DNA from: Hyphococcus sp.
GTDB taxonomy: Bacteria > Pseudomonadota > Alphaproteobacteria > Caulobacterales > Parvularculaceae
DNA length: 64,000 nucleotides
Direction: 5' to 3'
Assembly: GCA_021776415.1 (NCBI GenBank)
Contig: JAJFFY010000057.1
Span: 95,190-159,189, forward strand
The translations under genes and the position numbers were made by a program. Shown one piece after another: positions 53,151-61,185 of this stretch (positions within the stretch are counted from its first letter, which is position 1; each line of letters starts with the position of its first letter). The notes under the pieces are model-generated. The model saw only the letters and a program-made list of their open reading frames with translations. It was not told the origin of the DNA and did not search any database.

Positions 53151-53755
53151 TGAGCCCCTATGCGCCGAACCCAACCCCGGGCGCTGATGATGGCGCCGCT
53201 TCACTGACCGCAGGGCTGCTTGCGCGCAAGGGTGAGGCCGCGCCAGCGGTTGATGCTGAGGCCCATGTCGGCGTTGACATCGCCAAGCTGAACTTGAAAT
53301 CGGCGCGCGATGCGCCGCGCGCCGTCAGCCAGAAAGCGATCGAGACGCTTAATCCTGGGAATGTTAGCGCTGCGGGTGCAGACGAGGCGCCGCGCGGCTT
53401 TTCCGCACCACCACAGGCGCAAACACCGCCTATAGAAGGCCACGCCGATCATCCGCCGGCCAACTGGACGATTATTCCGCCAAGGGTGCGCTCGCGCCTG
53501 GTGCGCCGAAATATACGCCGCGAGGCGGCAGTTGAGGGCGATCGCCGGGCGACGGTGACATTTCGCATGCCGGCGAAAGATTTCGTCAGACTACGCTTTG
53601 CCTCACGCGATTTCGAGATGTCATGCCAATCGATCATCCTCGATGCCTTGGGCGCCTATCTCGATGGCAATGACGTGGAGCCGATCTCCGAAGACGTCTG
53701 CAAAACCGAAGTCGAAAAGCTGATCCACTCATTGAGCAAGGCCCGCCGGCGATAG
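53150..53755 (+). CDS. RHH-type partner of the orphan ParA
   Basis: 201 residues. The first 120 residues are Ala/Pro-rich and probably disordered, with no recognised motif. The C-terminal domain (about 125-170) begins ATVTFRMPAKDFVRLR and ends ILDALGAYLDG, a ribbon-helix-helix-like arrangement. It may connect ParA to DNA or to a cargo. The start overlaps the ParA stop by one base. The family is not recognised by name; the DNA-binding role is inferred from the RHH-like fold. Confidence 0.68.
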   Translation: MSPYAPNPTPGADDGAASLTAGLLARKGEAAPAVDAEAHVGVDIAKLNLKSARDAPRAVSQKAIETLNPGNVSAAGADEAPRGFSAPPQAQTPPIEGHADHPPANWTIIPPRVRSRLVRRNIRREAAVEGDRRATVTFRMPAKDFVRLRFASRDFEMSCQSIILDALGAYLDGNDVEPISEDVCKTEVEKLIHSLSKARRR

Positions 53756-53812
53756 GCCAGTAATTTCTGGAACATCCTTGTACAGTCGGCGCCCATTGCT
53801 GGCGCAGCCAGC

Positions 53813-54139
53813 TTACTTGCTCGCAAGTTTGTTTTTTCTCTTTGCCTTGCGGTCGTGGTAGAGGGCCAGTTCCTGGTGGCCAGAAGCTGCAACCGCCTTA
53901 GCCAGAAGTTGCCTGCGGCACTGATATTCACCCTTCAATTCTCCCGTGTGAAGGATATGGCGCGATTTACACGCTTTGCGCGCGGTACGTTTAAAATCGC
54001 TGTAGATTTCTTCGATAGAATCGGACGGATCGTAAGTGAAAGTGATTTCCAACTTTTCAGAATTGGCCGAAACGCTGGTGGCCGTTATCGCAGCGGTTGT
54101 CACGGCAATGGCGGCGAACATGTTTTTGTAAAGGGGCAT
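53813..54139 (-). CDS. UrcA-family secreted protein
   Basis: 108 residues from ATG 54139 (AGGAGA site). The signal peptide is about 1-25 (ATSVSANS). Two cysteines in KACKSRH and YQCRR flank a helical core, and a basic tail RKAKRKNK is present. UrcA proteins are small exported proteins of Caulobacterales/Sphingomonadales-type bacteria; function unknown. It is divergent from a CadC-like regulator with about 220 bases between the starts. Confidence 0.8.
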   Translation of the reverse strand: MPLYKNMFAAIAVTTAAITATSVSANSEKLEITFTYDPSDSIEEIYSDFKRTARKACKSRHILHTGELKGEYQCRRQLLAKAVAASGHQELALYHDRKAKRKNKLASK

Positions 54140-54363
54140 GTTGGTCTCCTTTCGATCAAGCAACCGGCTTGGCTGCGATCAAAGGATCCCCGCTATTCAT
54201 GCAAAATTCCCGTTGGAGAAATAATATCCGCCTGATGGATATGTGATGGAAGGCAAGGCATTGAAATGGCTACAGTTTTTGTTTATCTCCTGCATTCACA
54301 ACACCCCTGGCAGCACCTAAGCTATGCCCCCAACAAGTCTATGAGCAGCGGACGAATTGTAAG

Positions 54364-56385
54364 TTGTCAAACCTCTTGTCGTCAGATCAGCGCACCGGGC
54401 TTTTGAAAGTTGGCGACTTTTTGATCGACCCGGCCGCCACCTCTATATCAGGCCCGTCGGGCGTCGTTCATATCGAACCGAAGATTATGGAGGTGTTGCT
54501 CACCTTATGTGAGAACGTCGGTAAGGTTGTCACGCGAGAAACCCTTATTGAGAAAATCTGGCGGGTTGAGCATGGCGGCGATGAAAGCCTGACGCGGGCG
54601 ATCTCTATCTTGCGTAAGGCATTTCATGATGACCGCGGCGCGCGGCGCCTGATTGAGACCATACCAAAGCGAGGCTACCGGCTGACGGCGTCGGTTGCGC
54701 CGGCGGAAGTTGCGGATATGAAATCCGACGACCGCCAGGGTGAGGCTATGGGCGAGCGCAACACCGGACCTATTTGGCAGCGGTTGTCGCAAATAAACAT
54801 AACGTCCAAGCCTGTTGTAACCGCATCGTCGATTGCCATCTTATTGATTTTCGGGCTCGTGTTGTTTTTCGGATTGTTCATGCCGGCGCCGCAAACGGAA
54901 AATTCCGTCGCCGTGCTGCCATTCGTTGCGCTTTCGTCTGGCGAAGATGACGGTTATTTCGCCGATGGGCTGACCGAGGAAGTTCTAAGCGCGCTGGCGG
55001 TGCTGCCGGAATTAAGGGTGACAGCACGTATTTCGTCATTTCACTATAAAGGCAAAGACGCGCCGCTCAGTGAAATCGCCAAAACGCTCGGCGTTGCTTA
55101 CGTCGTCGAAGGGTCCACACGCCGCGCCGGGGATGAGGTCCGCATTACCGCTAAACTGATCCGTACAGTGGACGGCGTGCAAGTGTGGTCGCAATCTTAT
55201 GATCGCCCTGTCCAAAACGTTCTCGAAATTCAGTCGGATATCGCTGAAAAAATATCCGAAGCGCTGGATGTCGTGCTGGACGGCGACAAAAGGGCGGCAA
55301 TGAAAAATGCCGGGTTGCGAAACGTTGATGCGTTCATCGCATTTCAAAAAGCCGCTGTACTGCAAGCCAAGGCCCATGGTGAATTGCCTCAAATCCCAAC
55401 GCTTATTGAGGCCAATAAGCTGTATGATAGCGTCACGAACCTGGTTCCGGTTTTCTGGCCGGCGCATTTTGTTAAAACAGATCTTTACACGCATATATTG
55501 CTTAATGCGGCTGCGGGCGAAAGCCAGCCAACCCTGTCAGCGGAGTATATTGACCGTGCTGATGATGAACTGAACGCGACCCTCACAGCTGCATATGATG
55601 GCGCGCGAAACGACAAAGAGCGCGCCTATGTTGGCGTGGTTAAAACTCTGTTTTCAAATGACTGGACGGACGCTGCAAGCTATCTGGGCCGCGCCTTTGA
55701 GCTTGCCAATTGCGGCCGAAACGAGCAATGGACGCAAGTGCTGTCTGTTCCATTTGGTCAGGCGAGGCAAGCGCGCCAGCTGTATTATAAGAACATGGAA
55801 TGCGACCCGATTGCGCAGATAGCCTGGGTTAATGCGGCCATGGCCAGCCTGTATCTTGGCGAAGCCTCGCAGGCGCTGTCGATTATTGATACGGCAAAAG
55901 GAAAAATCGGCTTCACCCTTCTGTTGGAACGAACCCGATTTGAGGCGTTGCTCGCAGCCGGCCGGTTTGATGAAGCAAATCAAACGCTGCAAAATCTTTC
56001 CGGAAGAGTTCGTATGATTGAGCAAATCGGGTTGCATGCAGCGCTGGGCGAGCGCCGCGCCGCGAAAGAACTTACTGAATTGCTTTATAAGCAAAGCAGT
56101 GATTTTTCATCGGGAGAGCTTGCAGCGCCGCTTGGCAACCGTGCTGATGCATTAATATTGTCCATAGCGCCGCTCCTTGGCGAGCGGGATGTGGCAAACG
56201 CGGCCGCGGCCAGGATTGACGCGCGGCCATTTGGGTCGGCCCGTCTGGCGCTTGCTGTTTATGAATGCTTGTGCGGCGCGCCGTTTGACCTTGATGCGAC
56301 GCCGAATTTTGCAGCGAGGATAGAGGAGGCGGGATTTGCATGGCCGCCGGTCTCGCCGATCAATTATCCTTTGAAAGATTGGTAA
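54364..56385 (+). CDS. CadC-like membrane transcriptional regulator with TolB-like and TPR domains
   Basis: 673 residues from a TTG at 54364; no upstream in-frame ATG is seen. A winged-helix DNA-binding domain (about 14-108; PKIMEVLLTLCE, TRAISILRKAFHDD) is followed by one transmembrane helix (about 151-173, LLIFGLVLFFGLFM). A TolB-like/adenylate-cyclase-associated region (NSVAVLPFVALS...FADGLTEEVLSAL) comes next. The rest is TPR-like. This is the CadC/ToxR arrangement: DNA-binding in the cytoplasm, sensor in the periplasm. The target is unknown; the neighbouring UrcA gene is a candidate. Confidence 0.85.
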   Translation: MSNLLSSDQRTGLLKVGDFLIDPAATSISGPSGVVHIEPKIMEVLLTLCENVGKVVTRETLIEKIWRVEHGGDESLTRAISILRKAFHDDRGARRLIETIPKRGYRLTASVAPAEVADMKSDDRQGEAMGERNTGPIWQRLSQINITSKPVVTASSIAILLIFGLVLFFGLFMPAPQTENSVAVLPFVALSSGEDDGYFADGLTEEVLSALAVLPELRVTARISSFHYKGKDAPLSEIAKTLGVAYVVEGSTRRAGDEVRITAKLIRTVDGVQVWSQSYDRPVQNVLEIQSDIAEKISEALDVVLDGDKRAAMKNAGLRNVDAFIAFQKAAVLQAKAHGELPQIPTLIEANKLYDSVTNLVPVFWPAHFVKTDLYTHILLNAAAGESQPTLSAEYIDRADDELNATLTAAYDGARNDKERAYVGVVKTLFSNDWTDAASYLGRAFELANCGRNEQWTQVLSVPFGQARQARQLYYKNMECDPIAQIAWVNAAMASLYLGEASQALSIIDTAKGKIGFTLLLERTRFEALLAAGRFDEANQTLQNLSGRVRMIEQIGLHAALGERRAAKELTELLYKQSSDFSSGELAAPLGNRADALILSIAPLLGERDVANAAAARIDARPFGSARLALAVYECLCGAPFDLDATPNFAARIEEAGFAWPPVSPINYPLKDW

Positions 56386-56671
56386 TAAGTCGCGAGGGGC
56401 GCCAGTGGGGCTAGTTTTCCCCATGCCGGACCCTGCTGCGTCATCATTGCATTGCGACAAGCCGTTGATTTCTCCGCAAAATCTGCGAAATTCCATATTC
56501 CTTATGCGCCGCTCAGGTTGCTTGCGTTCGTCCTCGGCCTTGCTTGTTATTGCGTACCGGGCCGACTCGTCATGCGGTGTCTTTAACTAGGGTTTTAGCC
56601 CTTCGGGGCGAGTGGAATGGGGCTTTTTGCGAGGCCTCAAACAAACTGGGTCGATGGGCAAAGCAGGGTCG
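56386..56671. other. 286-bp region upstream of the Mrp operon
   Basis: No gene with support. A small hairpin GCCC-TTC-GGGGC lies near 56597-56609, probably part of the leader. The frame of mnhE is open from GTG 56612. Promoter elements are not distinct. Confidence 0.4.
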
Positions 56672-57154
56672 ATGGGGCGATTTATCATTCTGGTGGTAGT
56701 GCTGGCGCTGATCTGGCTTGCGCTGTCGGGCTATTTTGACAATCCGTTGCTGCTTTCTTTTGGCGCGGCCTCGTCGCTGTTTGCGGCTTACCTGGCGCAT
56801 CGCGCCGGGGTGCTCGACGCTGAAGGCGTGCCCCACGGGATTTTTCCCGGCATATTGGTCTATATGTTTTGGCTGACCTTTGAGATTGGCAAGGCCAATC
56901 TCATGGTTGCGCGCCAGGCGCTGGCGGTGGAGCCGAAGCTCTCGCCGCGTTTGTTTCTTGTCCCCAATCCGCCGCGCTCGACGCTTGGTAAGGTGATCTT
57001 CGCCAATTCCATCACCTTGACGCCCGGAACGGTGAGCATCGATCTGCGCGAGGGCGAAATCCTGGTTCATGGGCTTACAGATGAATTGTCTGATGAGGCT
57101 GGCATCAACGCGATGGGCGAGCGGGTTGTAAAAATTGAGCGGGGGCGCGCATGA
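56672..57154 (+). CDS. mnhE: Mrp/Mnh antiporter subunit E
   Basis: 160 residues from the second in-frame ATG (56672); ATG 56654 or GTG 56612 are possible starts. Three transmembrane segments and the E-subunit end PRSTLGKVIFANSITLTPGT and VHGLTDEL. Subunit of the multisubunit Na+/H+ antiporter in the inner membrane. Stop overlaps the mnhF start as ATGA. The order E-F-G-DUF4040-B-C-D is that of the Mrp modules of membrane-bound hydrogenases. Confidence 0.88.
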   Translation: MGRFIILVVVLALIWLALSGYFDNPLLLSFGAASSLFAAYLAHRAGVLDAEGVPHGIFPGILVYMFWLTFEIGKANLMVARQALAVEPKLSPRLFLVPNPPRSTLGKVIFANSITLTPGTVSIDLREGEILVHGLTDELSDEAGINAMGERVVKIERGRA

Positions 57155-57468
57155 CCATGTTCGTCGTTGCAACTACCGCGATTGTCATCGCCATGGTCCT
57201 GGCGCTGATCCGCGCCATTGCCGGGCCGTCGCTCTATGACCGGGTGCTGGCGGGCAATTCCTTCGGTACAAAGACGGTGTTGCTGATCGGGCTGATGGGA
57301 TTTTTAACCGGCCGGCCGGACTTTCTCGATATTGCGCTGCTTTATGCGCTGATCAACTTCACCGGAACGCTGGCGATTTTGCGGTTTTTCTCCTACCGCA
57401 AACCATCGACGGCGCCAGCGGAGCCGCGAAGAAATGTCGATCCGCCGCAGAAAGAAGGCGCGGCATGA
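57151..57468 (+). CDS. mnhF: Mrp/Mnh antiporter subunit F
   Basis: 105 residues, three transmembrane segments with the F-subunit pattern RAIAGPSLYDRVLAGNSFG. It forms part of the small-subunit group that shapes the antiporter. ATGA overlaps on both sides show translational coupling. The C-terminal tail is basic and proline-rich (PSTAPAEPRRN). Confidence 0.9.
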   Translation: MTMFVVATTAIVIAMVLALIRAIAGPSLYDRVLAGNSFGTKTVLLIGLMGFLTGRPDFLDIALLYALINFTGTLAILRFFSYRKPSTAPAEPRRNVDPPQKEGAA

Positions 57469-57827
57469 TCGATTGGTTGTTGCTACGCGATATCGCATCC
57501 TGGGGGTTGATCCTTCTCGGCAGCGCGGCGGTTGTCACCGGCGCGCTCGGTCTGGTGCGGTTTCCTGATTTCTACACCCGCCTTCACGCCGCCGGCGTTA
57601 CCGATACCGCCGGCGCGGAGCTGATTATCTTTGGCATGATGCTGAAGGCATTCAGTGCGGAGTATGGGAACGGCGGCTGGCTGATCTTCGCTAAGCTTGG
57701 CTTTATCGCGGTGTTTTTGGGCCTCACCTCGCCGGTCGCGACCCACGCGATTGCCCATGCGGCGTGGATGGTCGGCTTCCGGCCGATGCTGGGTGCGGAC
57801 TTGCACTATGGCGAGGACGGCGAATGA
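57465..57827 (+). CDS. mnhG: Mrp/Mnh antiporter subunit G
   Basis: 120 residues, three transmembrane segments. The signature GLVRFPDFYTRLHAAGVTDTAGAELI is diagnostic of MnhG/MrpG. Overlaps mnhF and the DUF4040 gene by ATGA. Confidence 0.92.
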   Translation: MIDWLLLRDIASWGLILLGSAAVVTGALGLVRFPDFYTRLHAAGVTDTAGAELIIFGMMLKAFSAEYGNGGWLIFAKLGFIAVFLGLTSPVATHAIAHAAWMVGFRPMLGADLHYGEDGE

Positions 57828-58444
57828 GCGAGTTTGAAGCCCATATCAGCCCGATTGTGCTGCTGGATCTGTCGCTCTTAACGATGTTGCTCATCGTCGC
57901 TTTTGCGATGCTCCGTTCACGGCATTTATTTGCCGTGGTGATGCTGTCGGGGATTTATTCGCTGTTATCGGCCGCGTTTTTTGTCTCGCTCGACGCGGTT
58001 GATGTCGCCTTTACCGAGGCGGCGGTGGGCGCGGGCATATCAACGGTGTTGATGCTTGGCGGCATGTTGTTGACGGTGCGGCGGGAAAAACCGGCGGCCA
58101 AAGGCCGCGCGCCGGTGGCGCTGGCGGTGGTGCTGGCGACCGGTGCGGCGCTCCTCTATGCGACCATCGACATGCCGGCCTTTGGCGATCCCAACGCGCC
58201 GGCCAACGACGCTGTCGGTCAGCGCTATGTTGAGGAAACGCCGAACGATATTGCCGTTCCCAATATCGTCACCGCGGTGCTGGCGAGCTATCGGGGGTTT
58301 GATACGCTGGGCGAGACCATGGTGATCTTCACTGCCGGGATCGCGGTGATCTTGCTGCTCGGCGCCGGTTCCGGACGTGGCGGCCGCAAGGTTGCTGATC
58401 GTGAAGCCTCCGATCATGACGCCTCCAACCGGGAGGCAAAATAA
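57824..58444 (+). CDS. DUF4040 (MrpA C-terminal/MbhD-like) protein
   Basis: 206 residues from MSEFEAH; an in-frame start upstream is inside mnhG and is not used. Four to five transmembrane segments; VAFTEAAVGAGISTVLMLGG is the DUF4040 core, equal to the MrpA C-terminal part or MbhD of hydrogenase operons. A second half (after residue ~120) carries MrpA-end/MbhE-like helices. Here the MrpA large subunit is split, as in MBH-type operons. The final ~25 residues are Asp/Arg/Glu-rich. Confidence 0.85.
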   Translation: MSEFEAHISPIVLLDLSLLTMLLIVAFAMLRSRHLFAVVMLSGIYSLLSAAFFVSLDAVDVAFTEAAVGAGISTVLMLGGMLLTVRREKPAAKGRAPVALAVVLATGAALLYATIDMPAFGDPNAPANDAVGQRYVEETPNDIAVPNIVTAVLASYRGFDTLGETMVIFTAGIAVILLLGAGSGRGGRKVADREASDHDASNREAK

Positions 58445-58884
58445 TGGAACGCGCGATTTTAAGAGTGACCACCAAAATCTTGTTTGGGCCGATCATCCTC
58501 TATGCGCTTTATGTGCAGTTTCACGGTGATTACGGCCCCGGCGGCGGCTTTCAGGCGGGGATCATTTTCGCGGTGGCGTTCATTCTCCATGCATTTTGTT
58601 TCGGCCTTGACCAAACCAGAAAAGCCTTGCCGCAACGCGCGCTGATCGTCGCCATGGTGATCGGTCTGTTGTTTTACGCCGGCACGGGCGTTGCGACGAT
58701 GCTGCTCGGCGGCAATCTGCTCGCCTATGACGTCATCGTTCCGGGCTCGACCCATTACGCCGGCCAGCATTACGGCATCTTGCTGGTGGAGTGGGGCGTT
58801 GGCGTTACTGTCGCCTCGACCATGTTGACGATTTTCTACCATTTCACCGGCCGCGAGCCGGATATCGATCAAGAGGACTGGTAG
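58444..58884 (+). CDS. mnhB: Mrp/Mnh antiporter subunit B
   Basis: 146 residues, four transmembrane segments. The pattern FHGDYGPGGGFQAGIIFAVAF is the MnhB signature. TAATG overlap with the DUF4040 gene and 5 bases to mnhC. Component of the transmembrane scaffold next to the ion channel subunits. Confidence 0.92.
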   Translation: MERAILRVTTKILFGPIILYALYVQFHGDYGPGGGFQAGIIFAVAFILHAFCFGLDQTRKALPQRALIVAMVIGLLFYAGTGVATMLLGGNLLAYDVIVPGSTHYAGQHYGILLVEWGVGVTVASTMLTIFYHFTGREPDIDQEDW

Positions 58885-58888
58885 GACC

Positions 58889-59683
58889 ATGGACGATTGG
58901 ATCGATTTCGCGCTCGGACGATACAACTACTGGATCGCCATCGTCTTGATGATGACCGGGCTGTATATTGTTTATGAGCGCGGCAATCTGGTGAAGAAAG
59001 TGGTCGGGCTCAACCTGTTCCAGACCAGCGTGTTCATTTTCTACATCACCATCGGCAAGATCGCCGAAGGCACCGCGCCGATCTATATTGGCGGCGAGCT
59101 TGATCACGGCGAGAGCGAAGCCGAAGCAGCCGGGCCGCTGCATGATGCGCCCGCCGACGGCGCCAATGCGCTTGGCGAGGCAACGCCGGATCTGGCTGAT
59201 AAGATCGACAATAGCGGGCAAATCTTGCATGGGAAAATCGCCAACGACTTTCCCGCCAATGATTTGAAAGCCGGGCTGGAAAGTCTCAAGCCGCCCGCCG
59301 ACACGAGCGCAGAGGCATCGCTGCACAAAGCGCCGGATATTGATGCGGGCAAGATCGCCAATGACGCGCTGGCCGCGGTCGAAAAACCGCCGGCCCCGGC
59401 GCTCGATCTTGCCGACCCGGCAGGTCTGCACGGCGCTGACGCCGCCCATAATGCGATTGGCGCGGCGGTGCATCACACAAGCGAAGTGATCTACTCCAAT
59501 CCGCTGCCGCATGTTTTAATCCTGACGGCGATTGTCGTCGGCGTCGCCACCACGGCGGTGGGTCTTGCCCTCGCTGTGCGCATCCGCGAGGCCTATGGGA
59601 CGATTGAAGAGGACGAGCTGGAGGCGATCGACAATATCGCCGAGTTCGGCGAGGGCGCGGCGCCAGCAGGGGCGGCGTCATGA
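58889..59683 (+). CDS. mnhC: Mrp/Mnh antiporter subunit C with a large hydrophilic insertion
   Basis: 264 residues, over twice the usual 110-125. The NuoK-like helices are present: residues 15-60 (YWIAIVLMMTGLYIVYE, GLNLFQTSVFIFYI), then SNPLPHVLILTAIVVGVATTA at 203-223. Between them, residues about 70-200 are Ala/Asp/Pro/His-rich, hydrophilic and repeat-like (KIANDFPAND; KIANDALAAV), replacing a loop of about ten residues in typical subunits. This part faces the periplasm or cytoplasm and is unlikely to cross the membrane. Overlaps mnhD by ATGA. Confidence 0.9.
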   Translation: MDDWIDFALGRYNYWIAIVLMMTGLYIVYERGNLVKKVVGLNLFQTSVFIFYITIGKIAEGTAPIYIGGELDHGESEAEAAGPLHDAPADGANALGEATPDLADKIDNSGQILHGKIANDFPANDLKAGLESLKPPADTSAEASLHKAPDIDAGKIANDALAAVEKPPAPALDLADPAGLHGADAAHNAIGAAVHHTSEVIYSNPLPHVLILTAIVVGVATTAVGLALAVRIREAYGTIEEDELEAIDNIAEFGEGAAPAGAAS

Positions 59684-61185
59684 ATCTGGCTGAGCAACTG
59701 CCGGTCCTGCCGGTGATTATTCCCCTTGTCGCCGCGCCGATTACGCTGCTGCTGCCCCAGGGCCGCGCGCCGCATCTATGGGCGACATTGATCAGCTGGC
59801 TGACTTTTGCGGCGTGTATTTTTCTTGTCAGTGCGGTCAGCGATGCCGGTGTGATCTCCTACCATCTCGGCGGCTGGGTCCCGCCGCTCGGCATTGAATA
59901 TCGCATCGACCTCGCTAATGCGCTGGTGCTGGCGCTGGTCTCTGGCATTGCCTCGGTGGTGTTTGCGTTCGCCTATCGCTCGGTCCGGGTCGAGGTTGAT
60001 CCGCGCCAGTCGACATTTTTCTATTGCGCGATGCTGATCTGTCTGACCGGCCTACTCGGCGTGACGATCACCGGCGATGCGTTCAACGTCTTCGTCTTCT
60101 TGGAGATTTCTTCGCTCTCGACCTATGCGCTGATCGCCATGGGCGCCAATCGCGACCGCCGCGCATTGACGGCGGCGTTCAACTATCTGGTGATGGGCAC
60201 GATCGGCGCGACTTTCTTCGTCATCGGCATTGGTCTGCTCTATCAGGCGACCGGCACGCTGAATATGGCCGATCTCCATGATCGCCTAGCCGGTCAGTCG
60301 AATCGCATGGTCGAGGCGGGTTTTGCGTTTATCGTTGTCGGCATCGGGTTGAAGCTGGCGATGTTCCCGCTCCATCTGTGGCTTCCCAACGCCTATACCT
60401 ATGCGCCCTCGGCGGTGAGCGCATTTATCGCCGCGACCGCGACCAAAGTTGCGGTTTATGTGCTGATCCGGTTTTTCTATTCGGTCTTCGGGTTTGATTT
60501 CGGCTTTGTCGCTTTCGCCTTCACCTATGTGCTGTTGCCGCTGGGCCTTGCCGGCATGTTCATCGCTTCGCTCGTTGCGCTGTTCCAGGACGATGTGAAA
60601 CGCATGTTGGCTTATTCTTCGGTGGCGCAGATAGGCTACATGTTGCTGGGCCTGTCTTTCGCAACCGTTGAGGGGCTGACGGCGTCGCTGGTTCACATTC
60701 TCAACCATGCGCTGATGAAGGGCGCTTTGTTTATGGCGGTCGCCTGCGTCGTCTTTCGTACCGGCAGTCATTCGCTGCAGGCGTTTGCGGGCCTGGCCAA
60801 GCGCATGCCGGTGACGACCTGGGCGTTCATCCTCAGCGGTCTGTCGCTGATCGGCGTGCCGCTGACGGTCGGGTTTATTTCCAAATGGTATCTGTTGACC
60901 GCCGCCTTCGCCGCCGGTCATGGCTATGCAGCGTTCCTGATTGTTGCGAGCTCGCTGATCGCGCTGGTCTATATCGGACGGGTCGCGGAAATGATGTTGT
61001 TGCGCGAGGCGCCGAGCGAGGGACCATATGCGATCCCCATAAAAGAGGCGCCGCTGTCGATGCTGATCCCGATGTGGGTGCTGGTCGCCGCCAATATTTA
61101 TTTCGGCGTCAGAACCGACCTCACTGGCGATCTGGCGACCCGCGCCGCTGAAGCGCTGATGCTGGTTGCCGGAGGCGCGCCATGA
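59680..61185 (+). CDS. mnhD: Mrp/Mnh antiporter subunit D (proton-conducting), first copy
   Basis: 501 residues, about 14 transmembrane segments. NuoN/NuoM-type helices with GDAFNVFVFLEISSLSTYAL, LKLAMFPLHLWLPNAYTYAP and QDDVKRMLAYSSVAQIGYM, the conserved ion-channel motifs. It is the main translocating subunit. Overlaps both neighbours by ATGA. Two further D-like genes follow, so the complex may have three channel subunits. Confidence 0.92.
   Translation: MNLAEQLPVLPVIIPLVAAPITLLLPQGRAPHLWATLISWLTFAACIFLVSAVSDAGVISYHLGGWVPPLGIEYRIDLANALVLALVSGIASVVFAFAYRSVRVEVDPRQSTFFYCAMLICLTGLLGVTITGDAFNVFVFLEISSLSTYALIAMGANRDRRALTAAFNYLVMGTIGATFFVIGIGLLYQATGTLNMADLHDRLAGQSNRMVEAGFAFIVVGIGLKLAMFPLHLWLPNAYTYAPSAVSAFIAATATKVAVYVLIRFFYSVFGFDFGFVAFAFTYVLLPLGLAGMFIASLVALFQDDVKRMLAYSSVAQIGYMLLGLSFATVEGLTASLVHILNHALMKGALFMAVACVVFRTGSHSLQAFAGLAKRMPVTTWAFILSGLSLIGVPLTVGFISKWYLLTAAFAAGHGYAAFLIVASSLIALVYIGRVAEMMLLREAPSEGPYAIPIKEAPLSMLIPMWVLVAANIYFGVRTDLTGDLATRAAEALMLVAGGAP

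Noticed and set aside
52434..53755. Chromosome partition locus (parAB with parS)
   Set aside because: The second gene is not ParB and no parS-like GTTTCAC...GTGAAAC palindrome was seen.
59286..59681. Minus-strand frame across the mnhC insertion
   Set aside because: Arg/Pro-rich shadow of a hydrophilic GC-rich region; mnhC is continuous through it.
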